IMG/VR virus record: IMGVR_UViG_3300018432_000021
Coordinates: 1-42,583 of that record
Reading direction: 5' to 3' (one strand)
DNA from: a virus
DNA: 42,583 nt
Every line of letters starts with the position of its first letter. The stretch's first letter is position 1. Positions 14,314-23,006 of this stretch are shown in pieces. Position numbers and translations under genes: made by a program. The notes beneath the pieces are model-generated. The model had not been told where the DNA came from, did no database searches, and saw nothing but the letters and a program-made list of their open reading frames with translations.

Positions 14314-17211
14314 TTACCTGACAGGCGTCGGCGGCCGGTGCGTGTGCGGGATCGACGTGAAGTACTTGGTCCGGCTGAGCGGGATGTCGATGCCGTTCGT
14401 GAAGACGCGGACGACCACGCCGACCGGCCCGTCTGGCACCTGGACCGCGACGAGACCGGAGGCTGCCGACAGCGATGCGCTGGCCGGTACCGCGCCGGAG
14501 CCAGCCGCTACCAGCGCGCTGGTCGCTACGAGCACGACCGAGCCGCTGGCGAGCCGCATCGCCGTGACCGACACGCCGCTCTCAGCCGACAGCGCCGAGG
14601 CGACCGTGGCGATCCGGATCATGTCCGCCGTGAGCCCGCCCTCGGCCGCGAGCGCGGCCTCCCCGATGACGAGCCCGCCTGCGTTCGCGAACAGCAGGCT
14701 CTCAGCGCCGAGCGCAGCCGCGCTGGCCCGAATGACCCCGGAAACCGCCTGTAGAGCCGAATCTGCCGACCCCGAGAACGCGCCAGCGCGCACCGCGCCA
14801 CCTAGCGCGCCGAGCGCCGACTGCCCGGAGAAGGCTGCGCCGCCGCCCGCGATCCGGATTCCGGCGCTGGCTAGTCCGCTCTCGCCCGACAGCGCCGCCG
14901 CGCCGCCCAGCGACAGCAACGCAACCGCCGCCAACGTCGTCTCAGCGCTCAGCGCTGCGGCACCGATCTGCATGTTGCCGCTGACAGCGAACATGAAGCC
15001 TTCGGCGCTCAGCGCGGATGCCGCGAGGATCGTGGCGGAGCCGAGGGCGTCGAGGCCAGACTGGCCAGCGAGCGTTGCCGCTCCAGCTGCCAGCCGGGTC
15101 CCCGCGCTCGCTAGAGCCCCGTCTGCCGTCAACGAAGCCCCACCCACCAAGAGTACCACCGGAGCGGCGGAGAGGCTGCTCTGGGCGTCTAGGGAGGCAA
15201 GGATCCCGCCGGGAATCAACGTCGGGTTGCCCGTGAGGGTGGTGTTCGCGTCGAGCGCCGATGCGGCGACTGCCGTCAGCGCGGCTGCGGCTGCGAGCGA
15301 GCCGTCAGCGGTGAGCGCGGCGGAGCCAGGACGAAGCGCCCCAGCGGCGCCAGCGAACCCACTCTCGGCCGACAGCGTCGCTGGCGCGGTCGCGATGCGC
15401 ACGCCCGTGACAACCAACGACCCATCAGCGCTGAACGTCGCCGTGCCGACCACGAACCCGCCAGCGTTGCCGGTGAGGCCAGATTCGCCGCTGAGCGCGG
15501 ACACACCAGCCGCCAGCAGAGAGCCGGCAGAAACGAGGGTCGTCTGAGCGCTGAGCCCCGAGATCCCGAGCGCCACGCGGTTGCCCGCGCTCGCCAGGGC
15601 CGACTGGCCGCTCAGCGCCGCCGCAGCATCGGCCACCAGCGACCCAGCAGCGGTCGCTCCGCTCTGGCCCGACAGCGCGGCCGATCCCAGCCCGAGACGC
15701 TGGGCGGCGCCCGCGAGCGCCGACTCGCCCGAGAGGGCGGACGCGCCCGACCGGACACCACCGCCAGCGGCCGTCAACCCGCTCTGGCCGCTCAGCGCCG
15801 AGGCGACCACCGCGATGCGGATGGCTGCGCTGGCCAGCGACCCATCAGCGCTGAAGGCAGCCGCGCCGTTACCGACGCGTAGGCCCGCGCTAGTGAGGGC
15901 GCCATCGGCGCTCAGCGCCGCCGAACCGAGGGCTAGACGCTGGCCAGCGCCGGTCAGCGATCCGTCTGACGCTAGGGATGCTGCACCAATGGCCGTGCGG
16001 ACGCCTGCGCTCGTCAGCGTCGTCTGCGCCGTCAGCGTGGAGGCGCCGCCAGCGAATCGAGTTCCAGCGCTGGCGAGCGTGGTCTGCGCGGTGAGGGCCG
16101 ATGCGCCAACGCCGATACGCACGCCTGCGCTGGTGAGCGTGGTCTGGGCCGTGAGGGTGGCAGCACCGTCAACCGGAGGCACAGACGTACTCTCAGGTGT
16201 CTCTAGCCAGACTTCAGCGACCTCGAAGTCCGTCGCGCCACCGCCGGACGAGTAGCCACGGAATCGAACTTCCAAGTTCGAGTAGGACGTGATGTCCTCG
16301 GCGTCAACATTCGGAATGTCCACCGCGTAGTCAGCTAGGGAGCCGGTGAGGCTGGCGGTCTCCAGTTCGGCACAGATCGGAGTGCCGCCCTCATACAGGC
16401 GTAGGAACATGGTGCCGGAGCCCGAGGTGACCCGAGCGCGGACGTTGAGGGTGTGCAACGTACGGGTGTCAGGCGTGCCGCCAGATGCGAGCGAGACTTC
16501 CGCCGTCGCCGTAGTGGTTGGCGGAACTGGCTCAGCGACCTCCTTGACGGCCAGGTGGATGAACGCCCGGTCGTCTGCGGTGCCGCTGCTGAACCCGACG
16601 TTGCGCGCCCCCTGTCCCGCCGTGGTTTCGCGGACGGCTGCGGTGACCTGCGCGCCGGTATCGAAGTTCGGGAGCGCGGTGCTGCCGGTGCCAGCAGCAG
16701 GAGGAGCGCCCAACCCAGAGACGCCGCCCGCGAATCGCAACGAGTTGGTGCCAGGCGATCCATCCGTTACGGACTGGACTGCCAGCGTGCCATCGCCCTG
16801 AAGCAAGACAATCCCGGCCTCGTGAATAGCGGTGTCCATGCTAACCCCGGCGGTGACGGTAATCGCCAGTCCCCACATTTCGACAATGTCGTTGGTCCGC
16901 TGGACCGTGACGGTGTTGTCAGCCCTGCCCGCGATGGCCGAAGCGTCACCGAGGAAACGGAACGTGGCGCGGCACGCCTCGCCTGCGCTGTCCACCGCTG
17001 TGGCTCCAGCTGCAATTCCAGGAACAACCACACCGCCGTACGTCACGCCGCCGTCCGGGACGTGATCCGTCGCGGAGTCGAGGTTGCAGACCAGGATCAA
17101 AACGCCCTTGGGCGTCCCGACAGGGTCGTGCGTCCAGGAGAACGATGCCTCACTGACCGAGGCGGTCGTCCCGGTATGAGACTCAGTGGCCGCGTCGTAG
17201 GCGACGGCCAT
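14314..17211 (-). CDS. Long repeat-containing fibre-like virion protein
   Basis: 965 residues. Residues 1-235: a beta-rich N-terminal domain (MAVAYDAATESHTGTTASVS...). About 236-345: a second beta-sandwich-like domain ('TLNVRARVTSGSGTMFLRLYEG'). About 350-930: some 29 tandem 20-residue repeats of the form G-a-a-L-s-A-x-s-x-L-a-S-A-G-x-R-h-a (DNA about 14440-16170, 60-bp period). The C-terminus carries 'GPVGVVVRVFTNGIDIPLSR'. There are no cysteines in the repeats. It looks like an extended tail or head fibre, possibly a repeat solenoid. The family is not recognised; the role is inferred from architecture and the two neighbouring virion-like genes. Confidence 0.7.
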   Translation of the reverse strand: MAVAYDAATESHTGTTASVSEASFSWTHDPVGTPKGVLILVCNLDSATDHVPDGGVTYGGVVVPGIAAGATAVDSAGEACRATFRFLGDASAIAGRADNTVTVQRTNDIVEMWGLAITVTAGVSMDTAIHEAGIVLLQGDGTLAVQSVTDGSPGTNSLRFAGGVSGLGAPPAAGTGSTALPNFDTGAQVTAAVRETTAGQGARNVGFSSGTADDRAFIHLAVKEVAEPVPPTTTATAEVSLASGGTPDTRTLHTLNVRARVTSGSGTMFLRLYEGGTPICAELETASLTGSLADYAVDIPNVDAEDITSYSNLEVRFRGYSSGGGATDFEVAEVWLETPESTSVPPVDGAATLTAQTTLTSAGVRIGVGASALTAQTTLASAGTRFAGGASTLTAQTTLTSAGVRTAIGAASLASDGSLTGAGQRLALGSAALSADGALTSAGLRVGNGAAAFSADGSLASAAIRIAVVASALSGQSGLTAAGGGVRSGASALSGESALAGAAQRLGLGSAALSGQSGATAAGSLVADAAAALSGQSALASAGNRVALGISGLSAQTTLVSAGSLLAAGVSALSGESGLTGNAGGFVVGTATFSADGSLVVTGVRIATAPATLSAESGFAGAAGALRPGSAALTADGSLAAAAALTAVAASALDANTTLTGNPTLIPGGILASLDAQSSLSAAPVVLLVGGASLTADGALASAGTRLAAGAATLAGQSGLDALGSATILAASALSAEGFMFAVSGNMQIGAAALSAETTLAAVALLSLGGAAALSGESGLASAGIRIAGGGAAFSGQSALGALGGAVRAGAFSGSADSALQAVSGVIRASAAALGAESLLFANAGGLVIGEAALAAEGGLTADMIRIATVASALSAESGVSVTAMRLASGSVVLVATSALVAAGSGAVPASASLSAASGLVAVQVPDGPVGVVVRVFTNGIDIPLSRTKYFTSIPHTHRPPTPVR
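14440..16170 (-). repeat. 60-bp tandem repeats in the fibre gene (about 29 units)
   Basis: Degenerate 20-codon units, each with a [SGD]A-x-S-x-L core followed by an Ala/Gly-rich turn. Codon use varies between units, so selection acts on the protein rather than recent DNA amplification. Confidence 0.8.
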
Positions 17212-17213
17212 GA

Positions 17214-17999
17214 CTAACTCGCCGTCGCCGTGATTACGGTCGCGTCGGACTCATCGTTGATCTTGCTGAACAGTGGCGTGATCGTCCAGCCGGTGGTCGT
17301 GACGTCAGCGTCAGGGCGGATCTGCTGCATCTCGACAGCCGCAGCAGGCACGATGGCGAACATCATGCCGCCGAACGGGCTCGTAGACGATGCGTTGTTC
17401 GCCATCGTCTTGCTGCCGGTGGCACCCGCAGTAGCGAGAATACCGGTGGCGACGTAGCAAAGGGTCGTGTCGAGTCGTTCTGTGAACGTGGGAGTCGTTC
17501 CAGTAGGCGGCGTGAGGTTGTTGGTCGTGTCCGCCCAGTCCCAGTTGAACAGCAGGATCAGGGCGCCGTCAACCTCAGTGGTGATGCTTGGCACCGTGGT
17601 GTCAGCGGCAGATGGGCTGCCGTCGGACAAGACGAAGCTAGGGAGAGGATCGCTCGGATTCCCGGTGTCGGCGCCGGTGACGCGAACGATCACGCCCTGC
17701 GAGCTTGCGGCGCTGTGAGTGACGGTGTAGTCCCCGGACTCTCCAGATGCGGTCTTACGCCAGACGCGCAATGAGAGGATGAAGCTACCATCCGATGCAT
17801 CAATTGGGTACGTCTCGCCGACCGGAGTATCAGCAACCACGAATCCAGCTGGTGGCGTCGGGGTCGGCGGCGACGCGCTGCCAAGGAGGTGGAACAGGTA
17901 GAGGACATCATCGTCCTCGATGCCGGACGGCGCGGTGATGGTAGTGTTCGTACGGCTCGCGTACGTGGTGTTGCTGATCGAGCCGAAATCTACTGCCAT
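17214..17999 (-). CDS. Putative virion structural protein, 261 aa
   Basis: MAVDFGSISNTTYASRTNTT...; almost all beta-strand-type, Thr/Ser/Ala-rich. Its N-terminus resembles the first domain of the 965-residue protein encoded at 14314-17211 (both begin MAV and share the 'S.......T....dd.vLhL' pattern), suggesting paralogous domains. The stop is 2 nt before the next start, so they are co-transcribed. Likely a fibre or baseplate component. Confidence 0.6.
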   Translation of the reverse strand: MAVDFGSISNTTYASRTNTTITAPSGIEDDDVLYLFHLLGSASPPTPTPPAGFVVADTPVGETYPIDASDGSFILSLRVWRKTASGESGDYTVTHSAASSQGVIVRVTGADTGNPSDPLPSFVLSDGSPSAADTTVPSITTEVDGALILLFNWDWADTTNNLTPPTGTTPTFTERLDTTLCYVATGILATAGATGSKTMANNASSTSPFGGMMFAIVPAAAVEMQQIRPDADVTTTGWTITPLFSKINDESDATVITATAS

Positions 18000-18024
18000 G
18001 GGCTACGGGTCACCCCGTTCTCGG

Positions 18025-18420
18025 TTAGGCGAGCGTCAGCGTCAGCTGGCCCGAGGCCATCCGGAAGACGTCGCCCGAGCCGATGGCCTTCGAGGCCGTG
18101 AGGGCGCCGTGCCAGAGCAGGTTGCCCGACGTGGAAGCGTCGAACAGGCCGATGTGGGTGATCGTTCCCCAGGATCCCGACGCAGTCGGGAAGTTGACGT
18201 CGGCCGACGTGGACTTGGAGCCGCCGGAGGCAGCTGCCCAAGACGCGGCCGGGACCGACGTACGCGAGTAGTTGTTGCCCGTGACTTCGGTGCCGCCGCC
18301 AGCGTCGGACGGGGCTGCGGTGAACAGAGCGAGGAAGCATCCGGCGACGGTCATCGTGCCGTCGTTGACCGAGTGGTCCAGCAGGGCGTTCTCGGCGTAA
18401 TCAGAGAGGTTGTCGGCCAT
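18025..18420 (-). CDS. Tail-fibre-type structural protein
   Basis: 131 residues from the ATG at 18420 (MADNLSDYAENALLDHSVND). The pattern 'LALFTAAPSDAGGGTEVTGNNYSRTSV...' and the C-terminal 'GLFDASTSGNLLWHGALTASKAIGSGDVFRMASGQLTLTL' is a widespread small phage virion family. The open frame runs on to 18501, but a TACGAT -10 at 18429-18434 lies 8 nt before 18420. First gene of the fibre operon, divergent from the CCA enzyme. Confidence 0.75.
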   Translation of the reverse strand: MADNLSDYAENALLDHSVNDGTMTVAGCFLALFTAAPSDAGGGTEVTGNNYSRTSVPAASWAAASGGSKSTSADVNFPTASGSWGTITHIGLFDASTSGNLLWHGALTASKAIGSGDVFRMASGQLTLTLA

Positions 18421-18428
18421 AGGGACTA

Positions 18429-18434
18429 ATCGTA
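18429..18434 (-). promoter_or_regulatory. Promoter -10 (TACGAT) for the fibre operon
   Basis: On the minus strand TACGAT is followed 8 nt later by ATG (18420). It lies back-to-back with the CCA-enzyme promoter 33 nt away. Confidence 0.45.
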
Positions 18435-18466
18435 CAGCGCGTCTTGCCGCGCTCTCGAAGATGTGG

Positions 18467-18472
18467 TACGCT
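18467..18472 (+). promoter_or_regulatory. Leaderless promoter -10 (TACGCT) for the CCA-adding enzyme
   Basis: GTGGTACGCT, then 6 nt, then ATG at 18479. Confidence 0.6.
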
Positions 18473-18478
18473 TCCTTC

Positions 18479-19915
18479 ATGACCGACGCCATCACCCGCA
18501 CCGACGACCTGATGGCCAGCCTGGGGCTGGAGGTCTACCGCGTGGGCGGCTCCGTCCGTGACGAACTGCTGGGTCGGCCCGCTAAGGACGCGGACTACAT
18601 GGTGCGCGGCGTGAACTTGGCCGATCTGATCGGACAGTTGAATCGCGTACCGCTGCGCTGCAAGCTGCTGACGGATCGCGAGGGCCGCAAGTTGGGCGTT
18701 CGCATCGCGCAGGGCAAGCACCACCCGATCGAGGTCACGCTGCCCCGCAAGGAGGTCAGCACCGGCCCCGGCCACCGTGACTTCGACATCGTGCTGGACC
18801 CGAACCTGCCGCTGGCCGAGGATGCCAAGCGGCGCGACTTCACGTTCAACGCCCTGTACCGCCGCATTGATGGACAGCCCGGCGCTGTCGTGCTGGACCC
18901 CACCGCGTGCGGCCTGTACGACTTGGAGCACAAGTTCATCCGCACGACGCACCCGGACTCGTTCCGGGACGATCCCCTGCGGATCCTGCGTGCGCTGCGG
19001 TTCGTCTCGACGCTGGGATACGAACTGTCGATCAACACGCAGCAGGAGATGGAGCGCCACGCGGACGCGGTGGACGGTTTGACGGCCGCTGGTGTCTCGG
19101 GCACCGTCTACGACGAGTTCTGCAAGCTGCTGATGGGCGAGTTCCCGCATCGCGCGCTGTACGTTGCCGCCCACACGGGCGTTCTGAGCACCGTGTTCCC
19201 GGAACTGCGGCCTATGATCGGCTTCGATCAGGGCTCGCGGTACCACGATCTGACGACCGACGAGCACACCTTCAAGGCGCTGGAGACAGCGGCTCACGTT
19301 GAGGCGCCCCTGCGCGTCCGTTGGGCGCTGTTGTTCCATGATTGCGGCAAGCCGGAGACGGCCTGGGTCGGCAAGGACGGCAACAAGCACTACTACGCCA
19401 AGTGGGTCGATGACCCGTTTGCGCCCTATCAGATCGAGGATCACGAGGTCGTCGGCGAGCGGTTGTGGCGCACTGCCGCTGAGCGCCTGAACGTGCCGAA
19501 GTCGCTGCGCGAGGACGTCGCGCGCCTGGTCCGCGACCACATGGTGCCGTGCGTTTCACCGATCAAGCTGACCAAGATCCGTCGTTGGCGCGTGCGCTAC
19601 GGCGACGAGTTCCTGCGCGACCTGTTCATGCACCGCATGTGCGACCTGACGGGTAAGGGCGCCGCCAACAAGGCCCACCTGACCAACATCGGCACCGCCG
19701 AGTTGGCCCGCAAGGCCGCTGTTCGCGATGGCGTTCCCGCGTCGGTCAAGGATCTGGCCGTTGACGGCCGCGACGCGCAGGCCGTCAATCTGTGCGGCCG
19801 AGACATTGGCGAGCGCCTGGCGCTCGTGCTGGATGAAGTCGTAGTTGACCCAACCCCAATGAAGCTGGGCCGCGACTGGCAGTTGCAGCGCCTGGCAGGA
19901 GGAGGAGCCGTATGA
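18479..19915 (+). CDS. cca: CCA-adding enzyme (tRNA nucleotidyltransferase) with HD domain
   Basis: 478 residues. It adds or repairs the 3'-terminal CCA of tRNAs. N-terminal polymerase-beta-type head: G-G-S-V-R-D (23-28), metal-binding D37-A-D39, RRDFTFNAL (about 118-126), then 'DPLRILRALRF'. The C-terminal half carries an HD phosphohydrolase domain ('LLFHDCGKPET', later 'DHEVVGERL' and 'VRDHM'). HD-bearing members can also remove 2',3'-cyclic phosphates from damaged tRNA ends. The start at 18479 is set by the promoter 6 nt upstream. None of the 30 tRNA genes here encodes CCA, so the enzyme is a direct partner of the tRNA arrays. Confidence 0.93.
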   Translation: MTDAITRTDDLMASLGLEVYRVGGSVRDELLGRPAKDADYMVRGVNLADLIGQLNRVPLRCKLLTDREGRKLGVRIAQGKHHPIEVTLPRKEVSTGPGHRDFDIVLDPNLPLAEDAKRRDFTFNALYRRIDGQPGAVVLDPTACGLYDLEHKFIRTTHPDSFRDDPLRILRALRFVSTLGYELSINTQQEMERHADAVDGLTAAGVSGTVYDEFCKLLMGEFPHRALYVAAHTGVLSTVFPELRPMIGFDQGSRYHDLTTDEHTFKALETAAHVEAPLRVRWALLFHDCGKPETAWVGKDGNKHYYAKWVDDPFAPYQIEDHEVVGERLWRTAAERLNVPKSLREDVARLVRDHMVPCVSPIKLTKIRRWRVRYGDEFLRDLFMHRMCDLTGKGAANKAHLTNIGTAELARKAAVRDGVPASVKDLAVDGRDAQAVNLCGRDIGERLALVLDEVVVDPTPMKLGRDWQLQRLAGGGAV

Positions 19916-20112
19916 TCCGATTCGACACATTGCTCAAGACCGATACCGTCCGCCGACTGGTGGCCTACCGCGAGGAGACCGGCGAGGACGCCGTCTACCT
20001 CAACGTCGGGCCGGTCGAGTTGAAGGTGACCAGCCACCAGGCGATGTACTTCATCCCGGCGTTCCTCGTGGAGGAGTTCCTGGAGTACGGCGTCTCGTTC
20101 TGCGTGCGGTAG
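19912..20112 (+). CDS. Hypothetical protein, 66 aa
   Basis: MIRFDTLLKTDTVRRLVAYR...; a small alpha/beta protein ending 'VEEFLEYGVSFCVR'. The ATG overlaps the CCA-enzyme stop (ATGA), and the next gene begins right after its stop, so it is translated with the tRNA-processing operon. Family unknown. Confidence 0.6.
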   Translation: MIRFDTLLKTDTVRRLVAYREETGEDAVYLNVGPVELKVTSHQAMYFIPAFLVEEFLEYGVSFCVR

Positions 20113-20838
20113 ATGATCGTCTACGCCGCCGCCGATCTGCACGGGAACCTTCCTCCGGTCCCGGAGGACGCCGAACTGATCCTGCTCGCGGGCGACATTT
20201 GCCCGGACTTCCGGCCGTATGGCAACCGTGGTGGGCTCGTGGACACTGGCGGAATCCAGCAGCACCGCTGGATGATGAAGGAGTTTCTCACCTGGGCCGC
20301 TGACATCGCTGAGCGTGGCATCGAGTTGGCCTACATCTGGGGCAACCACGACTTCGTCGGTGAGCAGCCCTGGCACGTCCGGGAGATCACCAACCACGTC
20401 AAGGGCACGTTCCTACAGGACAACGAGCGCGGCGTCGGCGGAGTCAACATCTGGGGCACCCCTTGGGTTCCTGGGCTGCCGTACTGGGCGTTCTACGGAG
20501 ACGACCGGAAGCTGGCGCTGCGCGCCGAGGCGATCCCCGACGGCCTCGACGTGCTGATGACGCATGGGCCTCCGGCATACGCAGGCGATTACATCCCAAC
20601 CAGCGAGAAGCAGCGCAACAAGTACGGCAACTTCGGTGGCGCCCACGTAGGCGACCCGACGCTCAACGAGCGTATCCTCGCCATGTCCGCGCCGCCGAAG
20701 GTCGTGATCTGCGGCCACATCCACGAGGATCGCGGCGCCCATGAGGTTGCTGGGGTTCCAGTCTATAACGTCGCGGCCGTGGACGCCCAGTACCGCCTCC
20801 ACGAACACCCGTGGACCCGACTCTACGAGTTGGGCTAG
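20113..20838 (+). CDS. Calcineurin-like metallophosphoesterase
   Basis: 241 residues with the full metal-binding series: D-L-H-G-N (8-12), G-D-I-C-P (27-31), G-N-H-D (about 76-79), T-H-G-P-P and G-H-I-H. Such enzymes hydrolyse phosphomono- or diesters, often nucleotides or RNA ends. The start is immediately after the upstream stop (TAGATG). Location in the cca operon suggests a role in tRNA end repair or nucleotide recycling, but no substrate can be read from the sequence. Confidence 0.85.
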   Translation: MIVYAAADLHGNLPPVPEDAELILLAGDICPDFRPYGNRGGLVDTGGIQQHRWMMKEFLTWAADIAERGIELAYIWGNHDFVGEQPWHVREITNHVKGTFLQDNERGVGGVNIWGTPWVPGLPYWAFYGDDRKLALRAEAIPDGLDVLMTHGPPAYAGDYIPTSEKQRNKYGNFGGAHVGDPTLNERILAMSAPPKVVICGHIHEDRGAHEVAGVPVYNVAAVDAQYRLHEHPWTRLYELG

Positions 20839-21008
20839 TGGACTTCGAGATCGGCGATCCCGTGGAGATCGTCTGCCGAGATGGCGCGCGATTTGCCGGC
20901 ACCTTGATCGACTTCACAGACAACTACGTCGTGCTGTCACCCGGCCTCGGGTTCCCGCACGACGAAGTCGCCGTGATGCTACCGAATCCCGACGTTCAGT
21001 CCGTCTGA
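20838..21008 (+). CDS. Small SH3/Sm-like beta-barrel protein, 56 aa
   Basis: It starts with GTG overlapping the preceding TAG. 'IGDPVEIVCRDGARFAGTLIDFTDNYVVLSPG' has the strand-turn pattern (V.V...DG....G.L..f..n.vvL) of Sm-like or SH3-like small barrels that bind RNA or peptides. Its 3' end overlaps the convergent beta-helix gene by 30 nt. The fold call is tentative. Confidence 0.5.
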   Translation: MDFEIGDPVEIVCRDGARFAGTLIDFTDNYVVLSPGLGFPHDEVAVMLPNPDVQSV

Positions 21009-22535
21009 CGCCTGTCCGACGCCCTGGCTGACCGCCGATAGGCGGTAGCCGCCGTAGGTGGCCGGGCTGGCGCCGCCCTGGAAGGTCGGCGTGCCGATGA
21101 AGTCACCGCTCGCCGCTCCTGAGCGCAGCATGTTGTGGTCTCGCCGCGAGACCGCCGAGCCGTTGTTGATGTCGATGCTGGTCGCGATGTTGTCGTAGAC
21201 CTGGGTGTTGCGCCCCGCGTCGTCAGCCGACTTGCGGTCCAGCGCGATGATGCCGCACGGCAGGTTCCAGGGGCACGGCGACCGGTAGACGATGGTGTTG
21301 TGCCGGATGATGGATCCGTCGTCGCTGTAGAGTTCGACGCCCCAGTTACGGCCGGTGACATCCACCACGTTGTCCTCGATCAGGTTGCCGCCAGTGCCGT
21401 CGAAGGCGCCCATGACCTGAGTCTCGCCGGAGATCGTCTGCTTGAACAGGTTGCCGCGCACGATGGCGTTGGATCCGCCGTACCACTGGATCATGTCCGT
21501 GTGGTTGCCGGATCCGTCGTCATTCACGTTGAGGAACGTGTTGCCGATGACGCTCGCGGGCGTGCTCGACGCGAACCGCACGCCGTCAGAGCCGCCGCCC
21601 TGGAACAGCGAGTTGCGGATCGTCACGCCGCCTTCGACTAGGAAGCGCTGCGCCGTGGCGTTTCCGCTGATGTTGTTGTGCGAGTTGCCATCGAACACGA
21701 TGTTCGAGCCGCTCGCCGTGCCGCTGACCGTGGCCTGGGAGTTGAACGCCGAGTTCTTGATCGTGATGTTGTTGGCACCGCCCGAGACCGAGCCGCCCAT
21801 GCTGCTCATGCCGTCCAGCGTGAAGCCGCTGTCACCAGTCCCGAAGCTGATCTTCATCGTCGGCGTGGCGCCATCGGCCTTGCGGACCGTGATCGCCTTG
21901 TTGGTGCCAGTCCATGTGCCGTAGGAGCCCGAGGCGAGACAGATTGTCTGCCCCGCGCTCGCCGCCGAGACGGCACTCGCGAAGGTGCTTGGCGTCGCCG
22001 TGGTCGTGCAGCCGCCTGGAGGCGGCGTCGGCGTGGCCGTTGGGGTTGCCGTTACGGTAGGTGTCGCTGTCGGGGTTGCCGTAACGGTAGGAGTCGCCGT
22101 TGGGGTCGCGGTAGGAGTCGCGGTAGGCGTTGGCGTGGCCGTTGGGGTCGGAGTAGGCGTCGGATTCGGTCGCGGACCGGCCTTCACGACGATTGACTTC
22201 TTTGTGGAGCGGGTCGAACCGCGCCGATTGCGCACTGTCAGCCGCACATTCTTCGTTCCGGCGTTCTGGAAGGTGAAATTGAGCTTCACACCTGTTCCGA
22301 GCGGCCAATTTGAGCCTCCGGAGCCGTCGTTGCCGTCATCCGACCACGTGTACGTACACGGAGCCCGGTCACACGTGCTGGAGGAGCCGTCGAACGCGAC
22401 GGATTCGCCCGTGTAGGGGTCGAGAGGAGAGTAGGTGTAGCTTGCGGTCGGTGCTGCTCCCGCCGTGGGGTTAGTCCCCAGGAGCACTCCGAAAGCCAGA
22501 ATCAGGGCCACGAGGGCGAGGTAAACTGGACGCAT
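20979..22535 (-). CDS. Secreted PKD / parallel beta-helix protein
   Basis: 518 residues. Signal peptide MRPVYLALVALILAFGVLLG followed by an A-x-A site; a PKD-like domain (about 30-118, 'YTYSPLDPYTGESVAFDGSS', 'YTWSDDG'); a Thr-Pro(-Ala) linker of about 55 residues; and a right-handed parallel beta-helix (about 190-500) with repeats such as 'NNITIKNSAF', 'GVTIRNSLFQ' and 'SNAIVRGNLFK'. Beta-helix proteins of this shape often bind or cleave polysaccharides. A Sec signal on a phage protein implies export by the infected cell. The ATG lies 7 nt after TAGGCT (-10), so the mRNA is probably leaderless. Confidence 0.8.
   Translation of the reverse strand: MRPVYLALVALILAFGVLLGTNPTAGAAPTASYTYSPLDPYTGESVAFDGSSSTCDRAPCTYTWSDDGNDGSGGSNWPLGTGVKLNFTFQNAGTKNVRLTVRNRRGSTRSTKKSIVVKAGPRPNPTPTPTPTATPTPTATPTATPTATPTVTATPTATPTVTATPTATPTPPPGGCTTTATPSTFASAVSAASAGQTICLASGSYGTWTGTNKAITVRKADGATPTMKISFGTGDSGFTLDGMSSMGGSVSGGANNITIKNSAFNSQATVSGTASGSNIVFDGNSHNNISGNATAQRFLVEGGVTIRNSLFQGGGSDGVRFASSTPASVIGNTFLNVNDDGSGNHTDMIQWYGGSNAIVRGNLFKQTISGETQVMGAFDGTGGNLIEDNVVDVTGRNWGVELYSDDGSIIRHNTIVYRSPCPWNLPCGIIALDRKSADDAGRNTQVYDNIATSIDINNGSAVSRRDHNMLRSGAASGDFIGTPTFQGGASPATYGGYRLSAVSQGVGQASDGLNVGIR
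22020..22170 (-). repeat. Short tandem repeats encoding the Thr-Pro linker
   Basis: Degenerate 6-, 18- and 24-bp units (GTTGCCGTTACGGTAGG-like on the plus strand) code for repeated TPTATPT and TPTVTAT. It is slippage-prone and probably length-variable between isolates. Confidence 0.6.
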
Positions 22536-22542
22536 GTTCTAC

Positions 22543-22548
22543 AGCCTA
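22543..22548 (-). promoter_or_regulatory. Leaderless promoter -10 (TAGGCT) for the beta-helix gene
   Basis: TAGGCT on the minus strand, 7 nt, then ATG at 22535. Confidence 0.5.
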
Positions 22549-22564
22549 CCAACTACGGTGCTAG

Positions 22565-22648
22565 CGGAAGGCAACGTACTCGAAACGTAGCGTTTGACCG
22601 CCGAGACGCTTTCCAGGCGTTCCTCGCACCCTGGCGAGTTTACCTTCC
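22565..22648 (-). tRNA. tRNA-Ser (GGA)
   Basis: Acceptor GGAAGGT/GCCTTCC, D-arm CTCGC/GCGAG, anticodon loop CTGGAAA on an AACGC/GCGTC stem with one mismatch, long variable region, T-loop TTCGAGT, discriminator G as in Ser. A divergent member, easy to miss. Confidence 0.65.
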
Positions 22649-22652
22649 GTGC

Positions 22653-22735
22653 GGAGTGGGCGCTTGACCTCACAGCGCTTCTACAGGGATGCGGTTCAGC
22701 GGTGCTTGCACACATAACCTGAGGCCCCTCACTCC
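22653..22735 (-). other. Possible decayed class II tRNA
   Basis: GGAGTG/CACTCC close an 83-nt region (tRNA-sized) exactly between two Ser/Cys tRNAs. No intact T-loop is present (a GGTCAAG lacks one T). Weak evidence. Confidence 0.25.
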
Positions 22736-22738
22736 TAG

Positions 22739-22809
22739 AGTCGTGGACCGGATTCGAACCGGTGTGGTGCGGGTTGCAGCCGCACATCTAGCCCCTCGAT
22801 CACCACGAC
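22739..22809 (-). tRNA. tRNA-Cys (GCA)
   Basis: Acceptor GTCGTGG/CCACGAC, stem TGCGG/CCGCA with loop CTGCAAC, discriminator T typical of Cys. No CCA. Confidence 0.9.
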
Positions 22810-22871
22810 GTGCCCCTCGCTCGTAGATCAACATACCGGCCGGGCTAGAAGACCCCCGGAGCGAGGGGGAG

Positions 22872-22951
22872 CGGAGCGCCTGGGAGTCGAACCCAGCCAG
22901 CGTTAGCCCTGGCCCGCTTAGCAAGCGGACGATCCTCCTAGGAAACGCTCC
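22872..22951 (-). tRNA. tRNA-Ser (GCT)
   Basis: Class II fold with variable arm, stem TCCGC/GCGGG, loop TTGCTAA, T-arm CTGGG/CCCAG, discriminator G. Confidence 0.9.
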
Positions 22952-23006
22952 TTGGGGAGGGAACAGGGACGCTTCCGATCCGGATACGGCACGTATGACC
23001 CTCCAG

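Noticed and set aside
14342-16255. Long plus-strand Ala/Ser/Pro-rich frames opposite the fibre gene
   Set aside because: They are the complement of the Ala/Gly/Ser repeat codons and have no start signals of their own.
18401-19540. Long minus-strand frame (379 codons) opposite the CCA enzyme
   Set aside because: Its composition (Gln, Val, Arg, Leu rich) is that of an antisense shadow of the GC-rich cca gene, which has complete family motifs.
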